Positions 22,901-43,049 of a stretch of DNA of 64,000 nucleotides are shown here, in pieces (positions within the stretch are counted from its first letter, which is position 1; the number at the start of each line of letters is the position of its first letter). The notes beneath the pieces are model-generated. The model saw only the letters and a list, made by a program, of their open reading frames with translations. It was not told the DNA's origin and made no database searches. A program made the translations under genes and the position numbers. Origin of the DNA: Asterias amurensis (lineage: Eukaryota; Echinodermata; Asteroidea; Forcipulatida; Asteriidae); the NCBI RefSeq assembly GCF_032118995.1, contig NC_092660.1, positions 6,277,501 through 6,341,500 on the forward strand, written 5' to 3'.

Positions 22901-25234
22901 AGTTTTTGTGGTGGTATTGTTGTTGTTTTTCTTCTTCTCACTCCTTTTGTTGTTGTTAAAGATGTTTGTTTTATTGCTATTTGTAGACGGGGAAGCTGTA
23001 GCCGAGATGCTTTGGTTTGAGCATCCACGCTTCGGTAACCCACTCAGTCGAGTCTGGACACCGCACGTTCTCTTCTCTGGCACGGACTTCTTCTTCAGGT
23101 TTGAGAAGATGGCGATACCGGGAGGCAGGGAGCTTGAGGTCATCATCAGTGCACAATACTTCGCTGAGAAGCTTGTCTTGTCTTGGGTAGAAGGTAAGAA
23201 AGAAAAAAATCTTCATCTGATGTAGGAATAATATCCTTGGGACGCAACAAGGTATATTTTACCGAACGATGATACTGCCATTGTGTGACAAATGATTTGT
23301 AATAAATCGAGCTAACGATGACAAGAGCAAGCTAACCGAAACATTGAGACCAAACTCATACCGCAGAATTGAAGTTTATAACGAGAAGTCCACTTAATAA
23401 GCTAGTAGTAGTCCCCTGCCGATTGTCAACCTTCCGCACAGGTATTAGCTAAAGCAGGCCAGTCTTTTCAGAACTGGGAAGTCTTCCGAATTCTGAAAGT
23501 CTACTCCACGGTAGTAAAATATAAAGCAAGACAAGTACTGAAAAGAACAGCAGACAAATAACCGCAAACAAAATTTACTCTTTATTGATACCCCACGATG
23601 CAATGCCTCAAATTCCATAAAATGATCTAACTTGTTAAAAAGTTCTATTGCTTTGTTTTTTCTAGACCCTTCGTCCAGCTGGTCCGACCCTTCCAAGATT
23701 AAACACCGAGTCATTGAAGAAATCGTTGATGAGCGTTATTTTGATATCGAGGTGATTAGAGATCCATAATCGTCATCAATTCTTTTCAAGTAGCATTTGT
23801 ATTACATCTTCCGGTTGTGAAAATATTATGTGGAGAAATTAGTAAAATATTTATTAACATGGAATGTCAAGTAATTCAAACCGACATTTATAGACAAGGA
23901 ACATAAATTGGACCTCGATTTTGATAATCACTTGTCTTTAATTTATCTTTCTGTCGCCCCTTCAGCTTGTTGACCTGAATGCAGATGGACAATTAGATTT
24001 GCTGGTATCTGTAAATAGGTAAGTATGAACCATTTACAATCAAAATTCACAAATGTAGTTTTTATTCATTTTAATTGCCTCAGATTCTATGTCAGTTTGA
24101 ACCATTTCTTGGTCATGTTGAAAATGTTTCCGAGTCATGCTGACCAAGAAATGGGTCAAGCTCAACGGGACTCTGAATCCAGGTCAAATTTGGCCCGGGA
24201 GCTTTGTTTAGAGTGTATGCAGCAGGGATGGACTATTGCTGCTGGTCATCTTTTGCCGGTCAGAAGCTGTTAAACCTTAAACTGTCAAAGACCATAATCC
24301 TCACTTGGTATATCCCAACATACTCAATGCTATCTGAGTCTTTGGGAGGGGGTGGGGCAGTAGTGCTGAAGCGGGGGGAGGTGATGGCACCTGCACCTAG
24401 TAAGGGATTCGAACATGTACAATAACCCCTCATCATAATGTGCTTATTTATTTCTCGCAGTGACAAAAATGGCAAGCTTGTAGCATATGAAATCCCACAA
24501 GATTTCCGCACGGGTGCATGGAAACGTCACGTGATCGCAGAGGGCTTCATACCGAGCAATATCATCATAACGGAAGGGAACGGCTCGCCAGGGATTCCCC
24601 GCGCTTTCTATCCAGAACCACGTGGTGATAGGTAAGTTAGGATTTCACCTTTGACCTCACATGGACTCAGTATATGAGAAAAGGGTTGGAACTTGAGAAA
24701 TGGGATGGCACGGTGCCAGTGAGCTCCAGGCTTCATTAAAACTCGCATGTGCTTATGTTATTGAAGCAAAACCTACACGTTACACAAAAAAATACATGGA
24801 CTTGCCCTTAGCTCAATTTAGTGAATTTCAAAAAGTTTATCTACCAGGTGGAAGGGCATGATTCTCCTTATATCTTAGATCCAAGCCCATGATTCTCCTT
24901 ATATCTTAGATACAAGCCCATGATTCTCCTTATATCTTAGATACAAGCCCATGATTCTCCTAATATCTTAGATACAAGCCCATGATTCTCCTTATATCTT
25001 AGATACAAGCCCATGATTCTCCTTACTGGAGACGACGACAGTAACGTCTACCTGTTTGAGAGCACCTCAGACAATGATCCCTCTGTGTGGACCTACACCA
25101 TGACGTCTATATTCTACGCTCAAGGAACCATAGGAGGACCAGTCATCAAAGACATTGATGGGGATGGGTATGCAGAGGTCTTCATTCCTGCTTACTCTGA
25201 GGGAACGCTCAATGTTTATACCTTCAAACCGTAG
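19925..25234 (+). CDS. Secreted FG-GAP/VCBS-like beta-propeller protein, paralogue 2, nine exons, 426 aa
   Basis: Exons: 19925-20071, 20773-20920, 21091-21198, 22041-22169, 22987-23193, 23666-23751, 23966-24018, 24461-24631, 25003-25234 (stop TAG). Exons 2-9 have exactly the same lengths and phases as paralogue 1 (148, 108, 129, 207, 86, 53, 171, 232), and only exon 1 is two codons shorter. A signal peptide (RSDALLLLLAWVSLSQA) precedes WQLRKIETLDMP. The DxDxDG loops are kept: DMNNDGRID, DLNADGQLD, DIDGDGYAEVF. The product is probably secreted and calcium-binding, and its function is unknown. Intron 8 ends in a 31-bp tandem repeat that copies the exon 9 acceptor. Intron 1 contains a LINE fragment. 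Confidence 0.88.
20166..20545 (+). mobile_element. Non-LTR retrotransposon (LINE) ORF2 3'-end fragment, frameshifted
   Basis: The plus strand encodes the C-terminal tail found after the reverse transcriptase of many invertebrate LINEs: DLPRGHWCVLNRFRTDAGPC, then HKWGYLASPLCDCGEPQTM. A frame change near 20438 leads into IKALHLTEDLAVNWITDF and a stop near 20548. The catalytic part of the reverse transcriptase is missing, so this is a 5'-truncated dead copy within intron 1 of FG-GAP gene 2. Confidence 0.75.
22720..22985 (+). repeat. Low-complexity GTT/GCT-rich tract in intron 4 of FG-GAP gene 2
   Basis: Interrupted trinucleotide runs of TTGTTG and TGCTGC type extend up to the exon 5 acceptor (TTGTAG at 22981-22986). 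The long frames on both strands are by-products of this composition. Confidence 0.7.
24856..25023 (+). repeat. 31-bp tandem repeat copying the exon 9 splice acceptor of FG-GAP gene 2
   Basis: The unit is the intron end TTATATCTTAG plus the first 20 bases or so of exon 9 (ATACAAGCCCATGATTCTCC). Acceptor AGs fall after 24878, 24909, 24940, 24971 and 25002, spaced exactly 31 bp. The last one is the productive acceptor. Joining exon 8 to any earlier copy gives RYKPMILLIS followed by an in-frame TAG. Paralogue 1 has a single copy. Confidence 0.9.
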
Positions 25235-25647
25235 CCTCGGAATACTAGTTTTTTATCCAAACCTGCTAAATATGCTTCTTCAATTCAAGTCCAGATTCAG
25301 TGATGCATGCGGTCGAGGATAGGTGGAAATTGAACCCTAACCTATTAACCCCAACCTCTGCTACCACAGTTTTTGAACCCGGTTTTAGTTTGAAATGCAA
25401 TCAACGAAAGGTGGCGATTAAACCCAAACCTTAACCCTGATTCCAAGCCCAATGTTAACCCTGCTATTCTAATTCTAGTCCAGTTTTACTGTTACAGGCA
25501 TTCAAGGAAAGAATGAACCAAAGCGTATTAGGGTGTAATATTTTCTACCTAATTGTCACAGGACAAAAAATGGGGGTTTGAATATAATATAAGTAATTAT
25601 AAAGTATGAGACAAATACCTATGATATATTATCATGCATCATTAAAT

Positions 25648-25653
25648 AATAAA
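25648..25653 (+). terminator. Candidate polyadenylation signal of FG-GAP gene 2
   Basis: AATAAA lies about 415 bp after the stop. A minus-strand AATAAA (TTTATT at 25695-25700), a candidate for PARS2, lies about 45 bp further on, so the two 3' ends would be nearly abutting. Confidence 0.35.
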
Positions 25654-26295
25654 ACCCCAAGTGACACACTAATGAACTGACTTTGATGCCATAATTTATT
25701 CCCTAGTTTTGAAACATGATCGTCTCTATAATGTCAACCTCTTCCTCAATGATACAAATGGCCAATGGGACAATTCAGATAATAAATTTAGTTGGGAAAG
25801 AGTTTAAGCATTTAAAATATATCTACAATGTAATATAACTCATCACCGACCAAAGATTAGCAGGATACCAGTTACAAATTGTACATGTCACATGGTATTT
25901 TGCTTAGCAACCTTATTTTGTAGCATAATTTCATCTAACTTTTAATAGCTTATTTTTGTGAGTTAGGGCCCCTGGTATGACATTTCTTTTGTTTTAGCCT
26001 TAATGACTTTGTCTTTGATGTAGGGGTCCCAAAACAATTTAGGCTTCTGGGCGATCCCAAGACTAATCCACTAACGAAGTTTGGAGTTTATATTTTTAAT
26101 CTCTCTTAAGTTATCGCTCGGACAATGTTTGCACGCACAATTACTATATGGCCCTTCCACTTGCTTCGCCGGCAGGACATCAACAACAACTTACAACAAA
26201 AGTTAGAACTTCATAAACGTGATAGAAAAATTAGAACATTATGGTGAAGAGTAAACTTCAATTCAAAATCATCAAAGATTGGCCGTAACCTTTAA

Positions 26296-26681
26296 AGACA
26301 CTGGATACCTTGGTTATTGTCAAAGACCATTCTCACTTGGTGTAACTCAACATAAATGAATAAAATAACAAACCTGTGGAAATTTGGACTTAATTTGACA
26401 TCGAAATTACGAGATAATAATAAAAATTACGAGATAATAATGAAAGAAAAAAAACACCCTTAAAGCACACATTTGTGTGCTTTCAGATGCCTAAAAAAGC
26501 CTCAGGCCTTGAGTCTTATAATATTTTAGTGAAAAATAACCTCTTTCTAAAAAACTATGTTACTTCAGAGGGAGCCGTTTCTTAGAATGTTTTATACCAT
26601 CAACAGCTCTCAATTGCTCGTTACGAAGTAAGTTTTTATGCTAACAATGATCTGAGTAACTATCAATAGTGTCCAGTGCCT
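26296..26681. mobile_element. MITE of the AGGCAGTGGACACT family, copy 3, with TTAA target duplication
   Basis: The ends AGACACTGGATACC and AATAGTGTCCAGTGCCT have TTAA at 26292-26295 and 26682-26685. An internal 20-bp segment (AATTACGAGATAATAAT) is tandemly doubled near 26404-26440. It sits just downstream of the PARS2 stop and may be transcribed in its 3' UTR. Confidence 0.85.
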
Positions 26682-26740
26682 TTAAACGCAGCCTGAAGTT
26701 AACTTCACTTTACCCCATTCCTGAGAAAATGGCTGACAGG

Positions 26741-36116
<9,376 letters not shown>

Positions 36117-37264
36117 CTTGAATGACTGAAATGCATAATAAAAGTTTAATTATAATGAAGGGTACCAACTTTAGTCTTACAAAGTGATGTTTGAAGCTTT
36201 GGATGGTGTTTACCATGGACTATGGAGGAAGGAAATACTTGGTCTACCTTCATCCGAGCATTCTGAGCATCTAAGGAAATATTTGTCTACGGTGATGGCA
36301 TGTCCGGACGCCCTCTACCTGTCTACCTAGCAAGCTCGCCCTCAAGACAAAGTCGACCCCTGCAAAGTCCCCCCTGCAGACAATGTCACCCCCAGCCACT
36401 GTCGACCCAAAGCATGCAAAGTCGTCCCTAGTTGCGACAGCGTAACCCTCCTCCCGATGGCAGTTCGGGAGAAGGGTTTCGATATCGCAATTAAGTCGCC
36501 CCCTGACAATGCCCCCTAACTGCCTAGCATGCCTAGCAAAGATGCTACTCCTACCCTCTAGAGAACTATGAGCTTCGTTCGGCTATCGTCTCCCACAACC
36601 GGGAGACGATCCCCACCTAGCAAATAGCAAAGTCACCCCAGAGCAGATGTTATTTAGTTGGGGCATGGTTGGGGAAACAACTTTTAAAAAAGGCTTCTTA
36701 TTTATCATGCTTACAAGTTACTACTGATCAGATTGTGTATGTCTTTTGTCAGGCATGCCCAGCAACAGTGAGTAGGGGGACGACTTTGTAGTTTGTAACA
36801 ACCAGGGCGAGTCGGTAATACTAATAGTTAGCGGTGCCACTTTTGCATGGGTCGGCTTGGTTGGGGCAAGCTTGTTAATAACTGTTAAGTTTAGGGGGCG
36901 AGAATAGCAGCATCCTTTAAGTTTATCACCTCCGTGGCCTAACTTACCTGGTTCCAAACAGCATGCACTCAACAACACTGAGAAGTAGAAGTACACACTT
37001 AATACACAGTCAACAGCAACACGTGTGTGAAGATGTACCGTGAATGACAGTTATATGCGGTGATTGTGGTGCGGTGGGCTCAAATTGGTGCTCCACTCAG
37101 CCCGTAGTCTTGGCAAGACAGTCAAGTTTGTCAATCATACCGTAGGGGGCGCGCTGTAGCGATTTACAGCTGAGCGCGAATGTGTGGTACACTAGCCACT
37201 ATCGATCACTGACGTCTTGGGCCAAGACTAGCCCGACCGTACAACCATAGTATATGACGACGAC
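36117..37264. promoter_or_regulatory. Shared upstream region of divergent PARS2 and TMEM53
   Basis: The two start codons lie 1.2 kb apart, head to head. The part nearest TMEM53 (37050-37260) is richer in CG dinucleotides than the surrounding sequence. No TATA box was seen. A bidirectional promoter is an inference, and PARS2 is shielded by the C-rich repeat. Confidence 0.35.
36290..36660. repeat. C-rich sequence with recurring AAAGTCGCCCC-type motifs, upstream of PARS2
   Basis: Variants such as CAAAGTCGACCCCTG, CAAAGTCCCCCCTG, CAAAGTCGTCCCTA and CAAAGTCACCCCAG recur, with CTAGCAA between them and two short hairpins (GGGAGACGAT, TTCGGGAGAAGGG). Composition is unlike its surroundings. It may be a degenerate element, and promoter function for PARS2 cannot be excluded. 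Confidence 0.4.
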
Positions 37265-37312
37265 GTGTTGCCGCGAAAAGGGGTCCATAATTTATTTATG
37301 ACAACAAGCAAC

Positions 37313-38173
37313 ATGGCGGACGCGGAAAGTGAAGATCTCGAGTATCATGTCACTTTTCCGACTGCAATTTCGGCAGCAGAAGGCAACGAGAATGGTGGAG
37401 GTACGTCAGAATTGGATCGTCGAGAGCCAGTGGTCATTCTCTTGGGCTGGGTTGGCTGCGAGGACCGTCATTTGGGTAAATACAGTGCCATTTACCACTC
37501 GCTGGGTTTCACCACAGTTCGCTATACCGCCCCCACCGAAGACATTCTTTACAACCCACTCAAATTGAAAGACATCGCAAGAAAAGTTCTGGAGCTGGTT
37601 TTCGATCTGGGCCTGGAGGAAAACGTCGTGTTCTTTCATATATTCAGCAATGGCGGCTGCTTTATCTACAAGCATCTCACTGAATTCCTCCACGACCCTC
37701 AACTTGGTGGTGAACTGTCGACTGTGAAAGTCGCCGGGTGTGTCTACGACAGTTGCCCGTGTGCCCCGTCTCTATTGCAGTATATGAAAGTTCGCAATGC
37801 AGCTGATAAGACAAGTGGTTTCTTCATGAAGATAATCAAGACAATTGCGCTCCTTTTATTTGCAGTACTCGCCATCTTTCTGCCGTCGAATTGGAAAAGT
37901 CAAAAGGAAAGATCAAAGTTCATGTCAGCGATGAAAACTGACCCCTCCCGCTATCCCCAACTGTTTCTCTACTCGAAGACGGATGAGATATGCCCCTGGA
38001 GAGATGTTGACGATGTGGTCGAGGCACGCCGCAAGAGGGAGGTCCACGTGCAGCAAGTCTGTTGGGATGAGTCCAATCACTGTACACACCTTCTTGCTCA
38101 CCGAGATGAATACATTCAGAGATGCCAAGACTTTGCACAAGGCTGTCTCCAAAACTTTCTTGAGGATAACTAA
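37313..38173 (+). CDS. TMEM53: Transmembrane protein 53 (DUF829 family), single exon
   Basis: TMEM53 is a nuclear-envelope-associated membrane protein with an alpha/beta-hydrolase-like fold (DUF829). The frame is open from 37265 (302 codons). I prefer the Met at 37313 because its context AACATGGCGGACG is a good start and the product MADAESEDLEYHV resembles known N-termini, giving 286 aa. Visible features are VVILLGWVGCEDRHLGKYS (start of the domain), the nucleophile-elbow-like FSNGG, a hydrophobic segment (IIKTIALLLFAVLAIFLPS) and the C-terminal block YSKTDEICPWRDVD with WDESNHCTHL. The Asp and His could be remnants of a hydrolase triad. The gene is uninterrupted here, whereas I recall introns in the vertebrate gene. 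Confidence 0.92.
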   Translation: MADAESEDLEYHVTFPTAISAAEGNENGGGTSELDRREPVVILLGWVGCEDRHLGKYSAIYHSLGFTTVRYTAPTEDILYNPLKLKDIARKVLELVFDLGLEENVVFFHIFSNGGCFIYKHLTEFLHDPQLGGELSTVKVAGCVYDSCPCAPSLLQYMKVRNAADKTSGFFMKIIKTIALLLFAVLAIFLPSNWKSQKERSKFMSAMKTDPSRYPQLFLYSKTDEICPWRDVDDVVEARRKREVHVQQVCWDESNHCTHLLAHRDEYIQRCQDFAQGCLQNFLEDN

Positions 38174-39073
38174 ATGTTAAGCCAAGGAACCGAGGATGAG
38201 CAGCACTGCAGTTGAGATGCTCGTAATCATCCATCCTCCCGTCGGTCGTGAGGATGGAGGGTTACAATTATCGCAACTATTGAAGTAAAAAATTATGTGT
38301 GTTCTAGAAGAATTAAACCTGGTTCTATAATACTCCCTGCGAATGCAACGCGATTGTCGACGTCCCAAATTCGCAAAGATCATTTCGATGTGCTGAGCTT
38401 CTGCAAAATGTGAAAACAGCTCTGTGAAGTAAAATTCACTTCACACAAAGCATTCGCAGGAAGTATGGCCCGGCCTTAAATAATTCAAATGAATGTTTTA
38501 CATTTTGATGTCTACGCACCCACCTTGGTAAACACAGTTCCCCGGAGCATGTTTTGAAAAGTTAAATCATGTTATTGTTTTTAACGATGAGATGATTCTA
38601 AATCAAAATGCAGGATAGATAATTGTGAGGGGGGGGGTGTTATAATGTATAGTCGGAAAGCCCTTTTTAATAAGGTTGATACTAGTACTAAACATCCTAA
38701 GAAATATTTCTTACAACATACAAGGCACTATCACGGGTGGGGGGGGGGGATAATCTTGAAATTTAAAAGTGATTTGGTTTGTTTTTCTTAAAGATTGTGT
38801 GAAAATGGTTGCCTGTAAATTGCCTGGTTTAATATCGACTCTGTTTCAACAACATGTCACTGGACATCAACAACAAATCTATTTGCATAAACAGATGCAA
38901 CAAAGAGACAGCAAGGACCAAATAGTATTATTCTCACCAGTTTGCCGTTATATAATTTGTCAACTTGAAACTTCAATATATTTTTTCACAAAAATTACTT
39001 TATGTTTATCAGAACCATTGTTGACAAGTATTAGCTTCATGTGTTTGGATTGTAAAGCCAGCAGTGCATTTAA

Positions 39074-39409
39074 AGGGAAGGTACACGTTTGGTAATTACT
39101 CAAAACAAATATTAGCTTAAAAACTGACTTGGTAACGAGCATTGGAGAGCTGTTGATAGTATAAAACATTGTGAGAAATGGCTCCCTCTAAAGTAGCATA
39201 GATTTTGAAATAGAGGTAATTTCTCACTAAAATAATAAAAGACTTCTAGCTAGAAGTCTTTTATTCCCATCTGAAAGCACACAAATTCGTCCAACAAGGG
39301 TGTTTTTTCTTTCATCATTTTCTCCCAACTCCAATGACCAACTGAGCTCAAATTTTTACAGGTTTGTTATTTTATGCATATGTTGAGATACACCAAATGA
39401 GAACTCCCT
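39074..39409. mobile_element. Related MITE with AGGGAAGG ends and TTAA duplication, in the TMEM53 3' UTR
   Basis: The ends AGGGAAGGTACACGTTTGG and CCAAATGAGAACTCCCT are flanked by TTAA at 39070-39073 and 39410-39413. The internal part matches the AGGCAGTGG family in opposite orientation (GAGAAATGGCTCCCTCTAAAG). The centre is a palindrome, AAGACTTCTAGCTAGAAGTCTT. Confidence 0.75.
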
Positions 39410-40258
39410 TTAAGTGGCTGTTTAGTAATTTGTAGCAGTGTTTCAGCTGGCTAATGAACTGAGCTAAATGTAGGTGGTTGAAATTCAACCTGATGATTGA
39501 AGCAAAACTAAGTGTACAAACTTACCAGAATGCACAACATCCACGTTGTGAGTTCTTCATACATGTAGAGGTTAAAGGAAACACTAGTAAATTACACAAA
39601 ATTATCATTGTTTTACGTAATTGATTTTTCCTTTTTGTTAAATCTTTAAAGCAGGTGATGAATAGAAAAGACACATCAATGTGTAATATTAACTTTAATA
39701 ATTTTTCACTAGATTTATATATTAATTCTTTGGCATTAGTTGTTGATGTGAAAGGAAAATTAGTATATAATTAATATGATGTACTAACTAGTGTGAATAT
39801 ATTAAACAAATTGTGCATTTATAACGGTTTATGTTTATCTTTGTACGTTTTTAAAGCCTTTTATAAAAGACTAATAAATATTTTATTTGAAAAATGTTGT
39901 GGCACCTTTTGCATTTTTTTCAGCTGATTAATGATTTCCTTGTTTTTCTCTTTGTTACAGTTGTGCCATAAAGCCTTGAAAACACTGTACAAACTAATAT
40001 TTGTTTTTCAAAAACAAAGTTGTTCATGTATATATCTGATTTTGAAGTTATGCAAATTTACATTTTTGGAATGCAGAGTCGCAGACTTGGTACGATGTAT
40101 ATTTATGAAATAGTAAATTTGTTAGAATTGTGTGTGTTTGGATGTTTCAGCTTTGCCAGTCTAAACCTTTGCCTCATTTATGGCATGTTTTATGTTTTTT
40201 GCACAACTTTTGTTAATGCAAGTGTTAGTTGAAAAGCCACATTAGAAGGTACATTATT

Positions 40259-40264
40259 AATAAA
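40259..40264 (+). terminator. Candidate distal polyadenylation signal of TMEM53
   Basis: AATAAA followed by a GT-rich stretch (GTGTGGTTTT). An earlier AATAAA at 39873-39878 is an alternative. A minus-strand TTTATT at 40530-40535 could end the PTBP transcript, so the genes converge here. Confidence 0.4.
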
Positions 40265-41879
40265 GTGTGGTTTTAACAGAAACAGAATTTGTTCAGATAT
40301 CCCTTTTACTGTTTGTAATGAGGTGTGAGTAGTCATTTGTATTGCCCAATTATGCTGGGGTCAATTTCACTACAAACTTTGGACCATTTGCAAAATAAAC
40401 AAGGCGTCGCCCTCTCCAAGATGAAACACCAGGCCTGATATTTGATTCCCTTAAAATAAATACACAACATTGTTCATATGATCCACACAAACAAGTAAAA
40501 CACACAATTTTTTTTACAAAACCAAACTTTTTATTCTTTACCTGCTTGTCTTCATTAATATAATACATACATGTGAACATTTTTTTGGTCACGTTTCCAA
40601 GTTTTGTTGATCTTAACAATCTTACAATTCATAAACCATTCTTTTTGTTATGTCCTGCAAAGCACAAGTTTGCTCAAGTTATCTATTGGACAAGAAATAC
40701 AGTATACTTACAAACTGGATGGTAAAAAAAATCACTTTTATTCAAAGCTACAAAACTTTGTTTGGTATTTTTCTCTCCCAGAGTATAAAAACAGACTATC
40801 TCTTGGTTGGTCTGTAATTTTAGCAAAACAAGACTTCAGTTTGTAAAGTGCACAGAGCTAAGTATAATATTATAAACATTGAAGTGTACACTTCAAAACC
40901 GACCAATACTCCCTGCCAATCTATTGTACCTTCTTAGCATTTTTGAATACTTTCAGTGTAAGTAACTTTTAACCCAGTCAATAGCACTCCCCAACTTATC
41001 TGACCAATATACTTGTAAGTTGATCCAAGGATAGACACCAAAGGAAAAGATTTTGTACCTAAAATGTACACACATACGTAAGATCGTTCCCTCAAGAGAC
41101 CAACACGCGGTTTGTTCCAAAAGGGTCCGAATACAAGAAGACATAAGTTAAGCAGTTATAAAATAGTTATAAAGGAATGAAAGATACACTGTAGTATAAT
41201 ACAGCCTGGTTACTGAATATCTTAAGAAAAAACAAAAACGAAAACTCAAAAGTCTTGTGGGAGAAGAGGAAATCAACATAACATCTTCTCCCGACAAAAC
41301 TTCTGTCAGAGAAATTATTTGCACCAAGACTTTTAACTTTTACACATGAGAATTAAAAAAAATGTGATCGTCTAGCATCATCACTTATCAAGGCCTTCAG
41401 GTTTCAAAAACCAATTCATTAAACTGACATCAAATTAAAATAAATTTTGCCATTTGTATTGCCTGCATTTATTTCGCAACATTACAACAACAAAAAATGG
41501 CATGAACAGTTTGCAAATTTCTAGTCTCCCATTTTAAATGTTTTTCTTCTCTTCAAAAAGTGCAAATAATTTCTCCAATGTGCCAAGTGGTCACCCTCCA
41601 CAATGAAAACAAAAACCAAAAACCAAATCTTGGCACATTTATTTCTTCTCTCCCCTGTCTGTTATTAACCAACAGGTTATTATATGCTAAGGACTACACT
41701 ACAGAGTATAAAGAATAATATATTACAGAGACACAGTTTCATAATCAACAGCCTATATAGAAGTAAGAAAAAACCATGTAGAAATCACATGAAAAGCTGT
41801 AAAAAGCTATAACAGCGTACACATCTAGAACAGGAGTAATGATGTTACAAGGCATGCAATTAACAAACTGGTTGCTTAA

Positions 41880-42261
41880 AGGAACACGTTGACTTGGATC
41901 GGACGAGTTGGTCAAAACAAAAGCGTTTGTAACCGTTTTTTATAAAATGCATATGGTTGGACAGATGTTTTAAAAGTAGAATACAATGATCCACACAAGT
42001 TTGCCTCCAAATTGCGTGGTTTTCCTTCTACTGTGCGAACTAACATGGTCGGCCATTTATGGGAGTCAAAATTTTGACCCCCATAAATGGCCGACGTATT
42101 AGTCGACGAGGTGAAAGGAAAACCACGCAATTTCGAGGCATGTTTGTGTGGATCATTGTATTCTACTTTTACAACATCTTTCTACCCATATGCATTTTAT
42201 AAAAAACGGTTACAAACGCTTTTCAAAGACCAACTCGACCGATCCAAGGCAATGTGTTCCT
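41880..42261. mobile_element. Long palindromic MITE with TTAA target duplication
   Basis: TTAA flanks at 41876-41879 and 42262-42265. The arms are complementary along almost the whole 382 bp, from AGGAACACGTTGACTTGGAT to its inverse, with the centre at GGGAGTCAAAATTTTGACCC near 42062-42082. A split copy is at 28188-29060. Confidence 0.9.
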
Positions 42262-42432
42262 TTAACAAGGAGAGGCCAAAGGATAGCTACCAGCGTGATT
42301 GCCGCTGTCCTTATCAAACAAAAGGAATTTCACTCATTGCTCAACATGAAGGGGGATAGGATGGTGGTGAATGGGTAGTTTGTACAGAACATCTATAGAC
42401 CCCCTGCACCAAGCGGAACACACCTCCAAACA

Positions 42433-42588
42433 ATAGACCTTTTCGCAAATACCCATTACGCAAGCGCTAACTATAGCATGAGGTGCAAGCTGGTCTAATT
42501 AGCTATCAAACTTGATCGCTAGCTAGACCAGCATGCACCTCATTCCATGCCTATTACACACGTACCAAGTACTTGTGATAAGGTCTAC
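42433..42588. mobile_element. Hairpin MITE of the AGACCTTTTCGCAA family, copy 1
   Basis: The ends AGACCTTTTCGCAAATACCC and GTGATAAGGTCT are partly complementary. The central palindrome (GAGGTGCA...TGGTCTA...TAGACCA...TGCACCTC) is shared with copy 2 at about 57890-58014. Confidence 0.7.
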
Positions 42589-43049
42589 GTGCGTCTACGA
42601 TTTCTGCCATTTTGGGCATCAACCCGTTAATGCACATTTTGACTCCACAAAATGGCGGAAACAGGATAGGCGTGTGTAGGTGCATTGCGCGTTGTGCAAG
42701 GGTTTATAGGAAGAGGTAGTAAGGATAGACTGACCACATGAAGAGGAAGCAGGGGTGGGTGGTTCCAGAAAGAAGGGGAACTCCCCCTGGGTTCCACCAC
42801 TGCAATACTTCACAGGAATTCTTCTCTATGAAATTATTTTTCTTACAGAGGAAATGATTGAAATTTCTTTTGCAATAGGAGGAGCAATCAAAGGACAAGT
42901 CACATTCAGATGGATAGGATAGTAACAGATTAAAGTTAAAGTCTGCTTAGTAACAAGAAAGCTCTTTATCAAAAACTGATTATAGAAAATGAGCAATTTA
43001 CAATTCAAGCATATAAATCATAGGCAATGGGCTTACGCAACAAATCCCA

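Noticed and set aside
22731-23225. 164-codon plus-strand frame rich in Leu and Val, and a 173-codon minus-strand frame
   Set aside because: It is low-complexity GTT/GCT repeat read through into exon 5 of FG-GAP gene 2. Composition explains both strands.
24856-25023. CRISPR-like array
   Set aside because: The units are contiguous 31-bp repeats without variable spacers, in a eukaryotic intron.
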